Notes under the pieces: generated by a model | Databases searched by the model: none | What the model was told of the DNA's origin: nothing | The model's input: the letters and a program-made list of their open reading frames with translations, nothing else | Translations under genes and position numbers: made by a program | Shown here: positions 32,881-44,719 of the stretch, piece by piece | Layout: each line of letters begins with the position of its first letter | Position numbering within the stretch: the stretch's first letter is position 1 | From: Corylus avellana | Lineage: Eukaryota > Streptophyta > Magnoliopsida > Fagales > Betulaceae | Length of the DNA stretch: 64,000 nucleotides | NCBI RefSeq assembly: GCF_901000735.1 | Contig: NC_081544.1 | Span: 22,869,900-22,933,899 of the forward strand | Reading direction: 5' to 3'

Positions 32881-34060
32881 TCCTTCAAGGGTGGGTACAT
32901 GAAGTGACCCTCCTTGGAGAGTTTCCTGTCATCAATTTATATATGGGTTTTGAATTTCGGTTTTTCTTTTCTTGTTAGTAAATGACCTTCTTGTGTTTTA
33001 TTCTGTTTGATTTGGTGATTATGTTTATTTTTTTTAGTGTTATGATTCAAGGTTTGTTATTTACTCTTACACTATTTTGTATTTGTTATGTATTGTAACT
33101 TTGGCCACTTTGGGGGTTGTTTATAAATTTAGGGATTCCATATAGATTAGGAAGCTTTCTAAGCTTGATTCGAAATCGGTATGTTAAAATGTTTGACTAA
33201 GGTCATTGGTAGAAGGTAGCCTAGGTAGGGGTAAAAATGCGGATGTCAATGCGGATGTAGTTATTCGAAATATTTGCTTTCGCATAATGCAGTTATCACT
33301 TTTATGTATTCGCATCTGCATCTGTACTATACGATTACTATTCACATCTGCGTGATTATTAAATGCAGTTGTTATCTGATATCTACATATGAGGTAATGA
33401 ATGATATAACACATGCAGGCAAAGAAACATACAATGCATTGATGCGTCTGAGGCTTCATTTGATATTCAGGCTTCTCGAGAAATGGATGTAAGCAATAAA
33501 GAGGTTTTTTTGAACTGGAGAGGAGATGGTCGCTTATAAGAGAAGGGTAAAATGGTCTAAATAAATGATCTGAACCTTTTGAATTCGAGAAGATCTTATT
33601 GCGCAGAGATCCAACTCAACTACTGTATTGAGCCATTAAGCCATTAACCAATAAATTTAAGGATCCGTAAACCATTCGAATTAGGATCTTCTCCATTTCA
33701 TTTGAACTAGATAATATCTAGCTAGTTATATTGGAGAGGTATTTTTGTCATCTCAAAAAGTGAAAAGACAAAAATACCCCTCCAAAAAAATCATTAAAGA
33801 GACATTTATGTTTTTGTTTTTTAATTATTTACTTTTCTAAAATTACTAACGTACATTTTATCATATTTTAAGATTTTTAGTTATTCACTTTCGTTATTAT
33901 GTTTAAAATATTATTTTTAAATATTTCTAAAGAGATGAGAAAGAATTTTTGTGTTATTTTTTTTTGTATTTTTTTTTTATGCATTGTTGTGCTACAATTT
34001 GCTAATTACGAGTTTGTAGTATTTTATATTTTAGTTGACATTTTGATTTTGTATTATAAT
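32881..34060. other. Non-coding upstream block of unit c
   Basis: Up to about 33200 it matches 55600-55910. From 33310 it matches 1080-2120 of unit a and 56000-56550 plus 62499-62715 of unit d. No gene is seen. It ends in TATTATAAT at the Copia fragment. Confidence 0.6.
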
Positions 34061-37000
34061 CGTAACCAACACATCAACATGTTGAATCAGGTAATCGACG
34101 ATTTGAAGAGGGTTGATGTGAAGTTCGAAGACGAAGACAAGGCATTGATGCTATTGAATTCACTCCCAAATTCTCCTATGTATGAGAATTTGGTTACAAC
34201 TCTGACATGGTGGAAAGAGTCCTTGCAGTTAGAGGACGTTATAGGAGCCCTATTGGCTTTTCATCAGAGGAAGAAAATCTGTGATGAAAATTCTCAAGGA
34301 GAAGGGCTAATTGTAAAGGGTAACCAAGAGCATGGAAGAAGTAGTAACAAACCTTAGACTCAAACAATTATGGTTAAAAGTCTGAAGGTGGAGTAATGAA
34401 GGTAACTAAGGGTGCGATGGTAGAGATGAAGGGGCAGAAAAGTTTAAAGAATATCTATAAACTGTTGGGAAGTACAATTGTAGGTGGAATCGCCTCTGTG
34501 GAGTTTGAGTGTGATTGTATTGTTTTGTGGCATATGCGGTTGGGTCATATGAGTGAGTGGGGCATGCTGGAGCTTCATAAGAGAAATATGTTGAAGGGTG
34601 TTAAAACATGCAAACTTGATTTCTGTAAGTTCTGTGTTCTGGGAAAGCATAATAGGGTACAATTCAAGACTGCCACACACAAGACAGGGTATTCTGGATT
34701 ATGTTCATTTAGATGTTTGGGGACCAGTGATGATAGCGTCACAAGGAGGACATATGTATTTCGTTATTTTTATTGATGATTTTTTCAAAAAGCTTTGGAT
34801 GTAGTTCATACGGCACAAATTAGAGACGTTTGCCAGTTTAAGTTGTGGAAAGCTAAAGTGGAGAACCAGACTGGGAAGAAAGTTAAGTGCCTCAGGATAG
34901 ATAATGGAATTGAGTACACAAACGACATGTTCAGATATTTTTGTGAGTAGCATGGTATAAAGAGACATTTCACAGTACGCAAGACACCACAGCAAAATGG
35001 TGTGGCAGAAAGGATGAATATGTCTATTGCAAAGAGAGCACGATGTCTGTGGTGGAATGTTGGACTTGCAAAGATTTTATGGGCAGATGCAGTGAGTATG
35101 GCATGCTACTTGGTGTGGATAGATAATGAGGTAGATTACTTTGATTTGAGAGTATTTGGTTGTCCAGCCTATGTGCACATACCTAGTGAAGAACGATCGA
35201 AGCTTGATCCAAAGTCTAGACAGTGTGTCTTTCACGAATATGAGAAAGGGGTTAAGGGTTACAAGTTTTAGGATCCGAAGGCAAACAAGGCAGTGATCAA
35301 TAGAGATGTGGTATTTGATTAAAATTCCATGTTGAATAGTACTCAGGGTGAAGAACAACAGGTGCCAAAAAGCAGTAGCAGTGATAAGCAGGTGGTGCAG
35401 GTGGAATTAGAAACTCCCGTGCAGGAGAACACTTCTCAGGGTACAGAGACCTCTACTTTAGGAGTTGGGTAGCATCACAGTATAGCCACAGATAGACTTA
35501 GATACACTATTAGGCCACCAGTCAGGTATGGTTATAAAGCCATGGTTTCCTATGCTATTGTCATCAGCAGCAGAAATCCTATTACTTTTCAAGAGGCTAT
35601 CAATAGCAAAGAGAAGAGCATATGGGTGGGTGCTATGGTGGAGGAGATAAAATCCTTGCATAAGAATAGAATGTGAGATTTGGTGGAGCTTCCAGAGAGG
35701 AAGAGGGGGATAGGGTATAAATAAGTGTTCAAGAGAAAGGAAGTAGTATTAGAAAAAGGAGGGAGAAGTTCAAGGCTCACCTAATAGCAAAGGGTTATGC
35801 ACAGCAAAAATGGGTTGATTATTAGGAAATATTTTTCCCTGTGATCAAACATACTTCCATTAGAGCGGTATTGGCGTTGGTAGCTCATTATGACATGGCA
35901 TTTGAGCAGATGGATGTGAAGACAGCTTTTCTCCATGGTGATTTGGATGAGCAGAATTAAATGGAGCAGCCAGAAGGGTTTAATTAACCTGAACAAGAGC
36001 ACTTGGTTTGTAAATTGAAGAAGTCACTTTATGGGCTAAAGTAGTCTCCAAGGTAGTGGTATAAGCGGTTTGACTCCTATATGATCAGAATTGGCTATAG
36101 GAGATGTGAATATGACTGTTTTTTTTATGTGAGGAGCCTTGATGACGGCTCATTTATTTATTTTTTTACTGTATGTGGATGATATGCTTATTGTAGCTAA
36201 TAGTATAGTGGATGTCAACAAACTGAAAGTTTTGTTGAGTAAAGAATTTGACATGAAGGATTTGGGCGCAGCCAAGAAGATTTTGGGGATGGAGATTTGC
36301 AGGCCACGAAATTGTGGCCATTTCAAGCCGGTTATGTGAAGAAGGTATTGGAGAGGTTTAGCATGGAGAATGTGAAACCGGTAAGTACACCTTTAGCGAA
36401 TCACTTTCGTTTGTCTACCTCACAATGTCCAATGACAGTTGAAGAAACTGAAGACATGTCTAAGGTCCCATATGCTACTGCAGTGGGGTGTTTGATGTAT
36501 GCTATGGTATGTACCAGGCCAGATTTGGCTCATGCAGTCAATTTGGTGAGCAAGTACATGGCAAATCCGAGAAGACAGCACTAGGATGCGGTCAAATGGA
36601 TTTTCAAATACTTGAAAGGTACTGCAAAGTATGACATCACTTTTGTCGGATAGAAAAGTGATTTGTCATTCGTCGGGTATGTAGATGTAGATTATGCAGG
36701 GAATTTGGATGACAGGAGGTCGACTATGGGTTATGTGTTCACTCTTGTAGGAGGACCCATATGTTAGAGGTCTATGATACAGTCCACAGTTGCGATGTCC
36801 ATGACTGAGACGAAGTACATGGCCACAGTTGAGGCTGCAAGCTTTATGGCTTACAGGGTTAGTCAAGGAGCTGGGTATTCCGCAAGGTGGAGTTTCGTTG
36901 TATTGTGACAGTCAGAGTGTTATTTACTTGGCAAAGAACCAGGTGTATCATACGAGAACCAAGCACATTGATGTGAGGTTTCACAAGATTAGGGAATTGG

Positions 37001-37526
37001 TTGCTACAGGTGAATTCTTATTTGACAAGATTCACACTTTTAAGAATGCACCAGACATGTTGACGAAGCCTGTTACTATAGATAAGTTTAAGCATTGCTT
37101 GGACTTGACAAATGTCTCAAGGTGCTAGAACGGAGAGGAGAGAAGGCGGCATCCCAAATTATTAGTTTCAGGTGGAGGCCCAATACTTGATTATCTTCAA
37201 AGAGGTGAATATTTGCCAAGGTAGAGATTGTTGGAACAAGTAACTCATATTCTACTACTGGTTCATTGAGTGTAATTAGTTTATGTGGGCTGGGGACAAA
37301 TTAGTTGTTAGAGGTATTTTGGGGTTTTCCAAAATACTTACAATTAGGGTTTTCTTATAAATATGTTATGTTGTAACATTAAATTATTCAATAGTAAAAT
37401 ATAGCCGCACTCTCTTCTATGGACATAGGCACATTGCTGAACTACGTAAATCTGGGTCTCGACTCTCTTTTAATCTCTCTCTTTTTGATTCCATATTATT
37501 TATCATTGTTGTGTACGGTAACAACA
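34061..37526 (+). mobile_element. 5'-truncated Copia element with one LTR (unit c copy)
   Basis: Domains in order: end of gag (34079-34357, DEDKALMLLNSLPNSPMYEN); GAG-pre-integrase (34396-34690, WHMRLGHMSEWGM and CKFCVLGK); integrase (about 34690-35330, LDVWGP, LRIDNGIEYTND, QQNGVAERMN); reverse transcriptase (to 36350, LLYVDDMLIVAN); and RNase H (to 37128, HIDVRFHKIRELV, DMLTKP). The order and motifs are Tnt1/TNT1-94-like. Many stops and shifts kill it. A 3' LTR (37229-37526) is present, but the 5' LTR and start of gag are missing. ATAAT stands at both edges (34056-34060, 37527-37531), and units a and b show the empty site. A second copy starts at 62716. Confidence 0.85.
37229..37526 (+). 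repeat. 3' LTR of the truncated Copia
   Basis: Begins TGTTGGAACAAG after a GAGATTG tract and ends GGTAACAACA. It is about 298 bp and has a TATAAATATGTTATG stretch near 37355. It has no 5' partner in the window. Confidence 0.75.
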
Positions 37527-37649
37527 ATAATTTTTATGGAATAGACCTTGGAAGGGTATACCGTTAGCCCACAATATAGTTGGGGCTTGAATTTGGGGGT
37601 ACTAATTAATGAAGTGGTTATGATTAATTTAGTCGATCTTTTATGTTGA

Positions 37650-38657
37650 GGAGAAGTGTTAGGCAGCCAAACAAATGAACCTAAATTTTTTTTTTTCAAA
37701 CTGACGTGGTAGAGTTTTTGTAATTGTAGTATTAACATTTATTACCCCTCTGGTTTCAGGGAACTTTATTTGCTCTCTTAGGTTTCTCATTTTTATCACA
37801 GACTTCTAGGTTTGATAGCGATCAATCTTTGTTCATTCTAGCTGACTGAGCAAGTTATCGACACGGATTGAATGATGTTGATATTGGCACCCATTTTTTT
37901 AAAAAAAATTAAAAAATGCATTTTCTTCAAAAGAAAAGAAAAAGAAAAGGAAAAATTGGGTCACACCCCCTTTGGCCATTGGGGTGGCTCATTGGGGTCG
38001 GAAGCACCATCTGGCCGGGATTTGGTGCCTAAGCCACCCCCCGGCACCGTGGGGTGCCTCACACCACCTGAGCTCAGCAGGCCAAACCACCCCACCACCT
38101 AAGTGGCTCTGCCACTTATTGAAGCCTGGGGTGACCGTCCCCACCCCAAACCACCAATGCCAAGGGGGGTGGTTTCACACCCTCAAGGTCTACAAGTGGC
38201 TCATCGCCGTGATGGGGTGGTTGTGCCACCTCTTTATGGTTAATGGGTGGCTTTGTTAATTCTAAATGGCTGGCTACCACCAATTTTTTCCTTTTCTTTT
38301 CTTTTTTTATTTTTTTTATTTTTTATTTTTATTTTTTAAATACATTTTTTTAATTTTTTAAAAAATTAAATAGGTGCCATGTGTCAACATCTGATTGGTC
38401 CATGTGTCAGTTTTAACAGTCAACTAACGGTCAACTAACGGATGGACTAAGTTGGTCCTTTATCAAAACCGCATGGGGGTCTTGTGATAAAAATAAAACC
38501 CCAGGGGATAAAAATAAAGTTCCTAAACCCCAGGGGGTATTAGGTATTTAACCCTTAAAAAAAATGAAATTCTCTCTCCCTTGTCTGCCACGCACGGTCT
38601 GTCACGTCAGTTTGAAAATTTTTCTGAGTTCATTAGTTTGACTCCCTAACACTTCGC
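37650..38657. mobile_element. Nested foldback elements in the SAD-c upstream region
   Basis: The outer arms read GAAGTGTTAGGCAGCCAAAC on the left and, in reverse from the right, GAAGTGTTAGGGAGTCAAAC, with CAAACTGACGTG further in on both. Flanking octamers TATGTTGA (37642-37649) and TATGCTGA (38658-38665) match at 7 of 8. A second inverted pair lies inside (about 37733-38555; TTATTACCCC...GGAACTTTATTT on both arms). Its centre (37970-38255) is GC-rich and full of GGGGTGGC and GCCACCCC words. No transposase. Units a and b lack the insertion. Confidence 0.7.
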
Positions 38658-39374
38658 TATGCTGAAATATTGTGACCAAAGGAGATCTCTTGTGTACGTG
38701 TGAGATATGGGAAGCGCAATATATAGTTTGGTAACCAAGGGGCTCGCAAAAATATCTCTTTTGTCTTTACCATATCAAGAACATGAAGAATAATTTCATC
38801 TTTTTAATGATGTTTGTCTCAGTAATATTAACTATCAGTCTTAATAGATTATCATTTTTTACTTCACTGCCTTCCTTGAGGCCCTCAATCCTTTTAATGT
38901 ATTTCCTGATTTTGGTGCTTCTGTTTCATTAATTATTATATACTTCTTCTTATTATATTGGCTCCTAATAGAAAAGCACGTTATTTTTGCCAAAACAATG
39001 TCGTTTCATTAGAAGTTGCCACATAATGTCGGCGCTAATAAGTGTATATAAGAGGCAACTTTGGTTGTCACTAATAGATATTTCATACAATTAAGCTAGT
39101 TTTTTTTTTTTAATATCCCAAAAATTGCTATATAAATCTCAGAAAAGTAAATGTATAAAGTTTTGTTTCAAGTTGAATAGATTTTTTTTTTTTTCTAATC
39201 CACATGGGTTCAAAATGTATGTGTTTTCACATATATTTTCAATTCTAACATGCATTTTTTATCGACATTTGATTCTTATATTTATAAAAATAAAAAATAC
39301 ACGTCATTTTAATAAATTAAATTAGAAAAAAAATTCTCCGACACATTTTGCCTTTAAGCTAGGTTGTAACCTAC
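38658..39374. other. SAD-c upstream flank, SAD-a-like part
   Basis: Non-coding. In detail it follows unit a more than unit b. For example, the CACGTTATTTTTGC...ATGTCG stretch near 38980 is present in units a and c but deleted in b. Confidence 0.6.
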
Positions 39375-39546
39375 CACCCAACTACATTAATTAACAGGAA
39401 AATGTGTGCCGATCTTGACTCGCCGGCTTGGGGATGGTATAATTAATATGCATGCAGTTCCACCCAACTACATTAATTATCAGGAAAATATGTGCCCATC
39501 TTAATTATTGGCCGGCTTGGGGATGGTAAAATTAATTTGCATACAG
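39375..39546 (+). repeat. 86-bp chimeric tandem duplication in the SAD-c promoter
   Basis: Two copies, each starting CACCCAACTACATTAATTA (39375 and 39461). The first follows the SAD-a version (CTTGACT, ATGCATGCAGTTCCAC). The second follows the SAD-b version (CTTAATTA, GGTAAAATTAAT, CAGTTCCCCAAAG). SAD-a and SAD-b have one copy each. The junction is best read as the product of misaligned recombination. Confidence 0.75.
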
Positions 39547-39560
39547 TTCCCCAAAGAGCC

Positions 39561-39570
39561 TACATAAAAG
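39561..39570 (+). promoter_or_regulatory. Altered TATA box of SAD-c
   Basis: TACATAAAAG stands where SAD-b has TATATAAAAG and SAD-a has TATAAAAG. The T-to-C change weakens the consensus and could lower or shift transcription of the only intact gene. The flanking CAAAGAGCC and GGGCTTGAACGGGA are conserved. Confidence 0.5.
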
Positions 39571-39870
39571 GGCTTGAACGGGAACATGTCTCCAAATATA
39601 TCATCAACGAGTTCCTACAAGCAAGAGAGTCAAGGTACACTTGATTGTAAGAAAAACTTATGCTTTGATGTAAGACTTTCATTCTTGCAATCTAATGTTT
39701 TGAATGATTAGATTTTTTTGGGAAAATATTTGCAAAATTAAATTTTATAAATAGAATTTTCTCTCTATAGTTTGGTATAAACATGGCGATGCAATTCTAG
39801 TTTTGCTTATCATCATCTTTTGATTTTTATTTTTTAATTGACTTGCTTCTAAAAATAGATGAATTTGTGG

Positions 39871-39993
39871 TCTCCAAGAGGTAACTCAATCGGTTGAGAA
39901 CCATGTCTCATGAAATTGAGGTTATTAGTTCGAATTCTCCTTACCATTTCCCTCCTATTATGTAGACATGTAAAAAAAAAAAAAAAAAAAAAA
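39871..39993 (+). mobile_element. SINE in the leader intron of SAD-c
   Basis: The same site as in SAD-a and SAD-b, following AATTTGTGG (39862-39870). The B-box-like GGTTATTAGTTCGAATTC is well kept, and a long A run ends the element. Confidence 0.8.
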
Positions 39994-40118
39994 TTTAAGA
40001 ATATATTTTTGTCTAATTTCATTTAAATATAATGCTAACAGTCCTATTTTTATTTATTTATTTATTTATTTTTTCAGTACTCACCGTTTTAGCAACAAAG
40101 CAAATTAAAGTTAAAAGC

Positions 40119-41636
40119 ATGGATGTAATGTTCAACTACTTCGCCTTTCAATCCCTTCCTTCAGTTGCTCTCCTACCTGCAAGAGCTCAGAGATCTCCCA
40201 AGTTTTCTATGACTTCCACTCTCTACACCAATTCTAAGTGAGTCCATTCTTTAAAATCTCTCATCATGCTTTTGAGTTGTTGACTAATTTAGCTGCATTC
40301 AATTACCTAACAAAATACTAATTAATTTTTTTCTTCTTCTATTAATTCTAGTGGAAAAGCAATGTCTTTAGGTCATGGTAATGTTAACACAGCCCATCCC
40401 ATGCTACCAGAAAAGGTTGAAATATTTAAATCCATGGAGGAGTGGGTTAGGAGTGACATCTTAACTCTCCTAAAACCTATTGAGAAATCTTGGCAACCAC
40501 AAGACTTTTTGCCAAATCCTACCTCATATGGATTCGTTGAACAACTCAATGAACTCAGGGAGAGAACAAAGGACTTTCCAGATGACTACTTTGTTGTCTT
40601 AGTCGGCGATATGATCACGGAAGAAGCCCTTCCAACTTACCAAGCACTTATCAATGGCACAGAAATTTTTCACGATGAAACGGGTAGCGATAACACACCT
40701 TGGGCCACATGGGCAAGGGGATGGAGTGCAGAAGAAAATAGGCATGGTGATCTTCTCAACAAATACCTCTATCTTTCCGGACGAGTAGATATGAAACAAG
40801 TCGAGAAGACAACACACTATCTGATTAGAACAGGAATGGTGAGATATGCAACAATTATTTAACGTACATTTTTTAACTTGCTGATGAGTCTTGTCACTAG
40901 CTTATAATGAGACCATAATATTATGTCGGAATTTTTATGTGTGATACGGAATTTCATGTCCAATAATAACAACAAATATGATTAATTAATATAATACAAC
41001 TAAATAAACCCATAGTTGTGATAAAGAACTTTAAAGTTAGAATGATCAACAAGTTAATGTTCTATATTTCTCTCTAATTAGGATGTGGGCACTAGGACAA
41101 GTCCCTGCTTTCTTACTATCTACACATCATTTCAAGAAAGAGCAACATTTATCTCCCATGGAAATACAGCCAAGCTTGCCATGAAGCACGGAGACGAAAA
41201 GCTTGCCCAAATATGTGGCACAATTGCCGCAGATGAAAAGCGCCACGAAATTGCTTATACCAAAATAGCTGGGAAGCTTTTTGAGCTTGATCCAAATGAA
41301 ACTGTCATAGCATTTGCCAACATGATCAGGAGGAAAATATTAATGCCAGCCCACTTAATGTACGATAGCTACGATGAAAATCTTTTTGATCACTTTGCAA
41401 ATGTTGCCTCTCGAATTGGTGTGTACACAGCCAGGGATTATAGAGAAATATTGGAACATTTGGTGGCTAAATGGAACGTTGAGAAACTAACTGGACTTTC
41501 CGGTGAGGGACGAGAAGCCCAGGACTACGTATGTGGATTAGCTCCAAGACTGAGAAATCTAGAGGAGAGAGCTCTAGCAAGGGCAAAAAAAGCATCCCCC
41601 GTTTCTTTTAGCTGGATTTTTGGTAGGGAGGTGTAG
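40119..41636 (+). CDS. Acyl-ACP desaturase, intact copy (SAD-c)
   Basis: Exons 40119-40237, 40352-40838 and 41082-41636 give 386 residues, close to the ~390-400 of plant stearoyl-ACP desaturases. The leader intron is about 39635-40077. A Ser/Ala-rich transit peptide of ~40 residues precedes [13 protein letters not shown]. Six diiron ligands are present in [24 protein letters not shown] and DEKRHE, and the C-terminal FSWIF is kept. Family role: Delta-type desaturation of saturated acyl-ACP in the stroma, as a homodimer with ferredoxin. Castor positions 114, 117, 118, 179 and 188, which line or close the acyl pocket, read Leu, Gly, Thr, Val and Leu instead of Met, Thr, Leu, Pro and Gly; position 181 stays Thr. 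Chain length or double-bond position may therefore differ. LIRTGM replaces the usual LIGSGM. It is the only complete copy in the window; expression is unproven. Confidence 0.93.
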
Positions 41637-41954
41637 CCATAGCTCTGGCTGGTCCCTAAACGCTGGAAGTGAAAAAAGACTACTGGTAGCCATAATTTAG
41701 CAAATTATAGGGGAGTTTGCAATAAACCAAATATTCCCTTCTTTGTATTTTGTAATATTATTGTCATCTAAGTTGCTTTTACTCGGAGATCAAGTTTGAA
41801 ACTACTTATTAGCTTTCCTGTTTATTTGTTGTTAACTGTTTGTTCTTCTTGTTCCTTTCTATGTTTTTCTAGTTGCTGGTTAAATATAAATTTGTAATGA
41901 TCACTTATTAGAAAAAAAAAAAAAAGCATTAATATTAATTTTGTAAGATTATTC
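41637..41954. other. 3' UTR and flank of SAD-c
   Basis: Near-identical to the SAD-b flank. No gene. It ends at the T run marking the LINE tail. Confidence 0.6.
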
Positions 41955-44540
41955 TTTTTTTTTTTTTTTTTTGAACTAAACCATGGGATTTTCATTAATA
42001 ATCAAAGAGACAAACCAGATTACTCAAGAGCAATGAGTTCCTGAATACAAGTAGGTGGGGCTCAGACCCACACCTTATCCATAAATTGTTTCGTTCCCAA
42101 TCTCGCAAGCTCATGGGCTAGACGATTCACCTCCCTGCTAACATAAGATAGTTTCCAATGAGAAAGCTCTTGTAAGTTGGTACGAATGTCGTTAATCAGA
42201 TGGCCTGTTCTATTCCATTTTGGCACCCTTGAGTTCACCGCATCAACCAACATCTTCGCATCTCTCATAAAATGGATCTGCTCATAACACATGTCTCGAC
42301 AGAGTTGGGTAGCTTCTAATGCTGCCAAGGCTTCTGCAGCAGCGGGTTCTACGTACCTCCGTCGAGTGAGGCATTTTGCCGCTATCAAATTCCCTACATT
42401 ATCACATAAAATCACCCCTAGTCCTAGTCGTCCCAAGCTCTGATCGATTGCAACATCCCAATGTGCCAGAATCCAGCCTGTTGGAGGAGCTGTCCACCCA
42501 CACGTCCTATTCATAGAGCTAACAGAGAGACCCCCTGCGTGGGCATTTTGATAGTCTAAAATAGCGGCTTTAGTACGCTTCATCACCTTTGCTGGATGAG
42601 CGGACACCTCACCATGAATAACTTCGTTTCGTCGCAACTAATACGCCTAGCAGCTCCCACAAACACCTTGACTTCATCACTATCACAGTGTTTGAACATC
42701 CCTTCTGCTACTTGTAAAAAACTTGGGCCGTTGTAAAAACTTTTTTGGAACTTCTGTCCTCCTTCGCTCCAGGCGTCCATGGCCGAAGGGCATTGCCATA
42801 GTATTTGGAAAGCCGTTTCTTCATGACATGCCCTCCACAAAAAATTCTTCTCTACATTTGGTATAGGCAGTTTCCACAGCGTTCCCCAAACCTCACTGCT
42901 AGGACCCTGAGACGAACATTGTGCTTGAGCTGCCTCATCCATCACCTTTTGCATATGATATGCACTCCGCACACAAAAAAACCCCCTTAGCCGTATGCCT
43001 CCAAATAAGAATATCATCTTGGATCGTTCTACAAAGGGGTATGGAGAGAATATGTTCCACCTCTGCCGGAGAGAATAGCTGCACAAGTAAACCATGGTTC
43101 CACCACTTCGACTCGCCATCAATCAACTTACTAACTGTGGCTGTTGGGGCTAACAAATTAGGTTGGGACTATATCATAAACGTGGAGGGATTGGGCATCC
43201 ACCTATATTGCCAAATCTGCACTTTAGTACCATTGCCTACCCTCCAAATGAGGCCCTCTTGTAGTAGATCACATGATTTTTGAATACTTTTCCATGCAAA
43301 CGACGGGTTTTTCCCTTGTGGAGCCTCTAAAATAGAATACTTGGGGAAATACTTGGCTTTCATAATACTTGCAATGAGACTATCCGGCATCTGCCACATC
43401 CTCCAACATTGTTTTGCCAAGAGAGCCTTGTTAAAACATGAGAAGTCTCTAAAGCTCATACCACCACGCCCTTTTGAAATTCCCATTTTACTCAAACTCA
43501 TCCAAGCAACCTGTTTTTCCTTTTCCTTATGTTCTTACCAAAACCTTTGCATGAGTGAATTAATTTCCGAACATAAAGCTTTAAGAAGCAAAAAAATACT
43601 CATACAATAGGTGGGTATAGCTTAGATCACCGCCTTCAGCAAGATTTCCTTTCCAGTTTGAGATAGGAATTTCAATTTCCAGCGTTGGAGTCACTTCCTT
43701 ACACGTTCAACGATACTTCGAAAAGCAACGGTTCTCGATTTTCCAACAAGAGTTGGTAACCCCAAATATGTGTCATAATGTTGGGTAGATGGGATCCATG
43801 ATAACTTCAAAATCTGGCTCCTATCCTCCATAGGGGCATTTTTATTGAAAAGCACGGACGTCTTGTCATTGTTGATCTTTTGTCCGGAAGCATGTTCATA
43901 CATTTTCAAGATGTTCATCATATGGATCCATTGTATAGTGCTAGCCCTGCAAAAACAATAAGCAATGGTTGGCAAAAAAGAGATGGCTAATACGAGGTCT
44001 CCGTTTTGAGGTAGGAACCCCTGTCAATAGCCCATCACTATTTGCTTTAGTTAGCATAGAACTTAATGCCTCAGCACAAATAAGAAAAAGGTATGGAGAA
44101 ATCGGGTCTCTTTGCCTGATTTCCCTAGATGGGGTGATATGTCCACATGGTGTCTTATTAACAAGGACTGAATATTGTGCCGAAGTGACACACATCATGA
44201 TAAGGTGGATCCATCTTGCATCAAAACTCAAACAACCCATAATTGCCTCCAAAAAGCGTCACTCCACCCTAAAGCACTTGTTTCCCCTCATTCCAGTATG
44301 CATAGTGTGGAGCGTCTCATATGCTGCTAATATATTATCTGGAATCAAGTGTCCCGGGAGGAAAGTGCTTTGTGTGGGGGATATAACAAAAGGTAAAACA
44401 TTTTTTAATCTATTGGCAAAGACCTTTGATAGTAGTTTATATAACACATTACAAAGGCTTATCGGTCGGAATTCCGTGACACATGATGGGGATTTTGATT
44501 TCGGAATAAGCACAATATGATTAAAATTCATGGTACTTGG
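41955..44540 (-). mobile_element. LINE 3' half: RT, zf-RVT, RNase H (unit c)
   Basis: Minus strand, same insertion as at 15656 but without the LTR element. RT parts lie at 43690-44540 ([38 protein letters not shown], then GHITPSREIRQRDPISPYLF). The catalytic FADD has become FANH (43965-43970 on the plus strand), removing both Asp. Then come a thumb-like MYEHASGQKINNDKTS, MSFRDFSCFNKALLAKQCWR (43169-43501), a zf-RVT relic (42583-43122) and RVT_3 RNase H (42062-42640: HWDVAIDQSLGRLGLGV, AALEATQLC). Multiple frameshifts. A T run at 41955-41972 is the poly-A tail. Confidence 0.85.
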
Positions 44541-44719
44541 CAGTGGCGGACACAGGAAATTCGTCCATGAGGGGCATGGTTTTTTTTTTTTTAATGAATA
44601 CAAAAAATAAAGTTTAACAAAAATATAACAAGCCGAATAAGTGCATAATTCAACTAAAATTTTAATTATGTTCTAAAACATGTAAATATAACTTACAATT
44701 TGTTTTGTCACGACTAGCA

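Noticed and set aside
33899..34078. Open frame reading from flanking DNA into Copia gag
   Set aside because: The upstream part is AT-rich non-coding flank that is identical in the units lacking the Copia; the fusion is accidental.
35593..36002. Minus-strand frames inside the truncated Copia
   Set aside because: Shadows of the plus-strand reverse transcriptase region.
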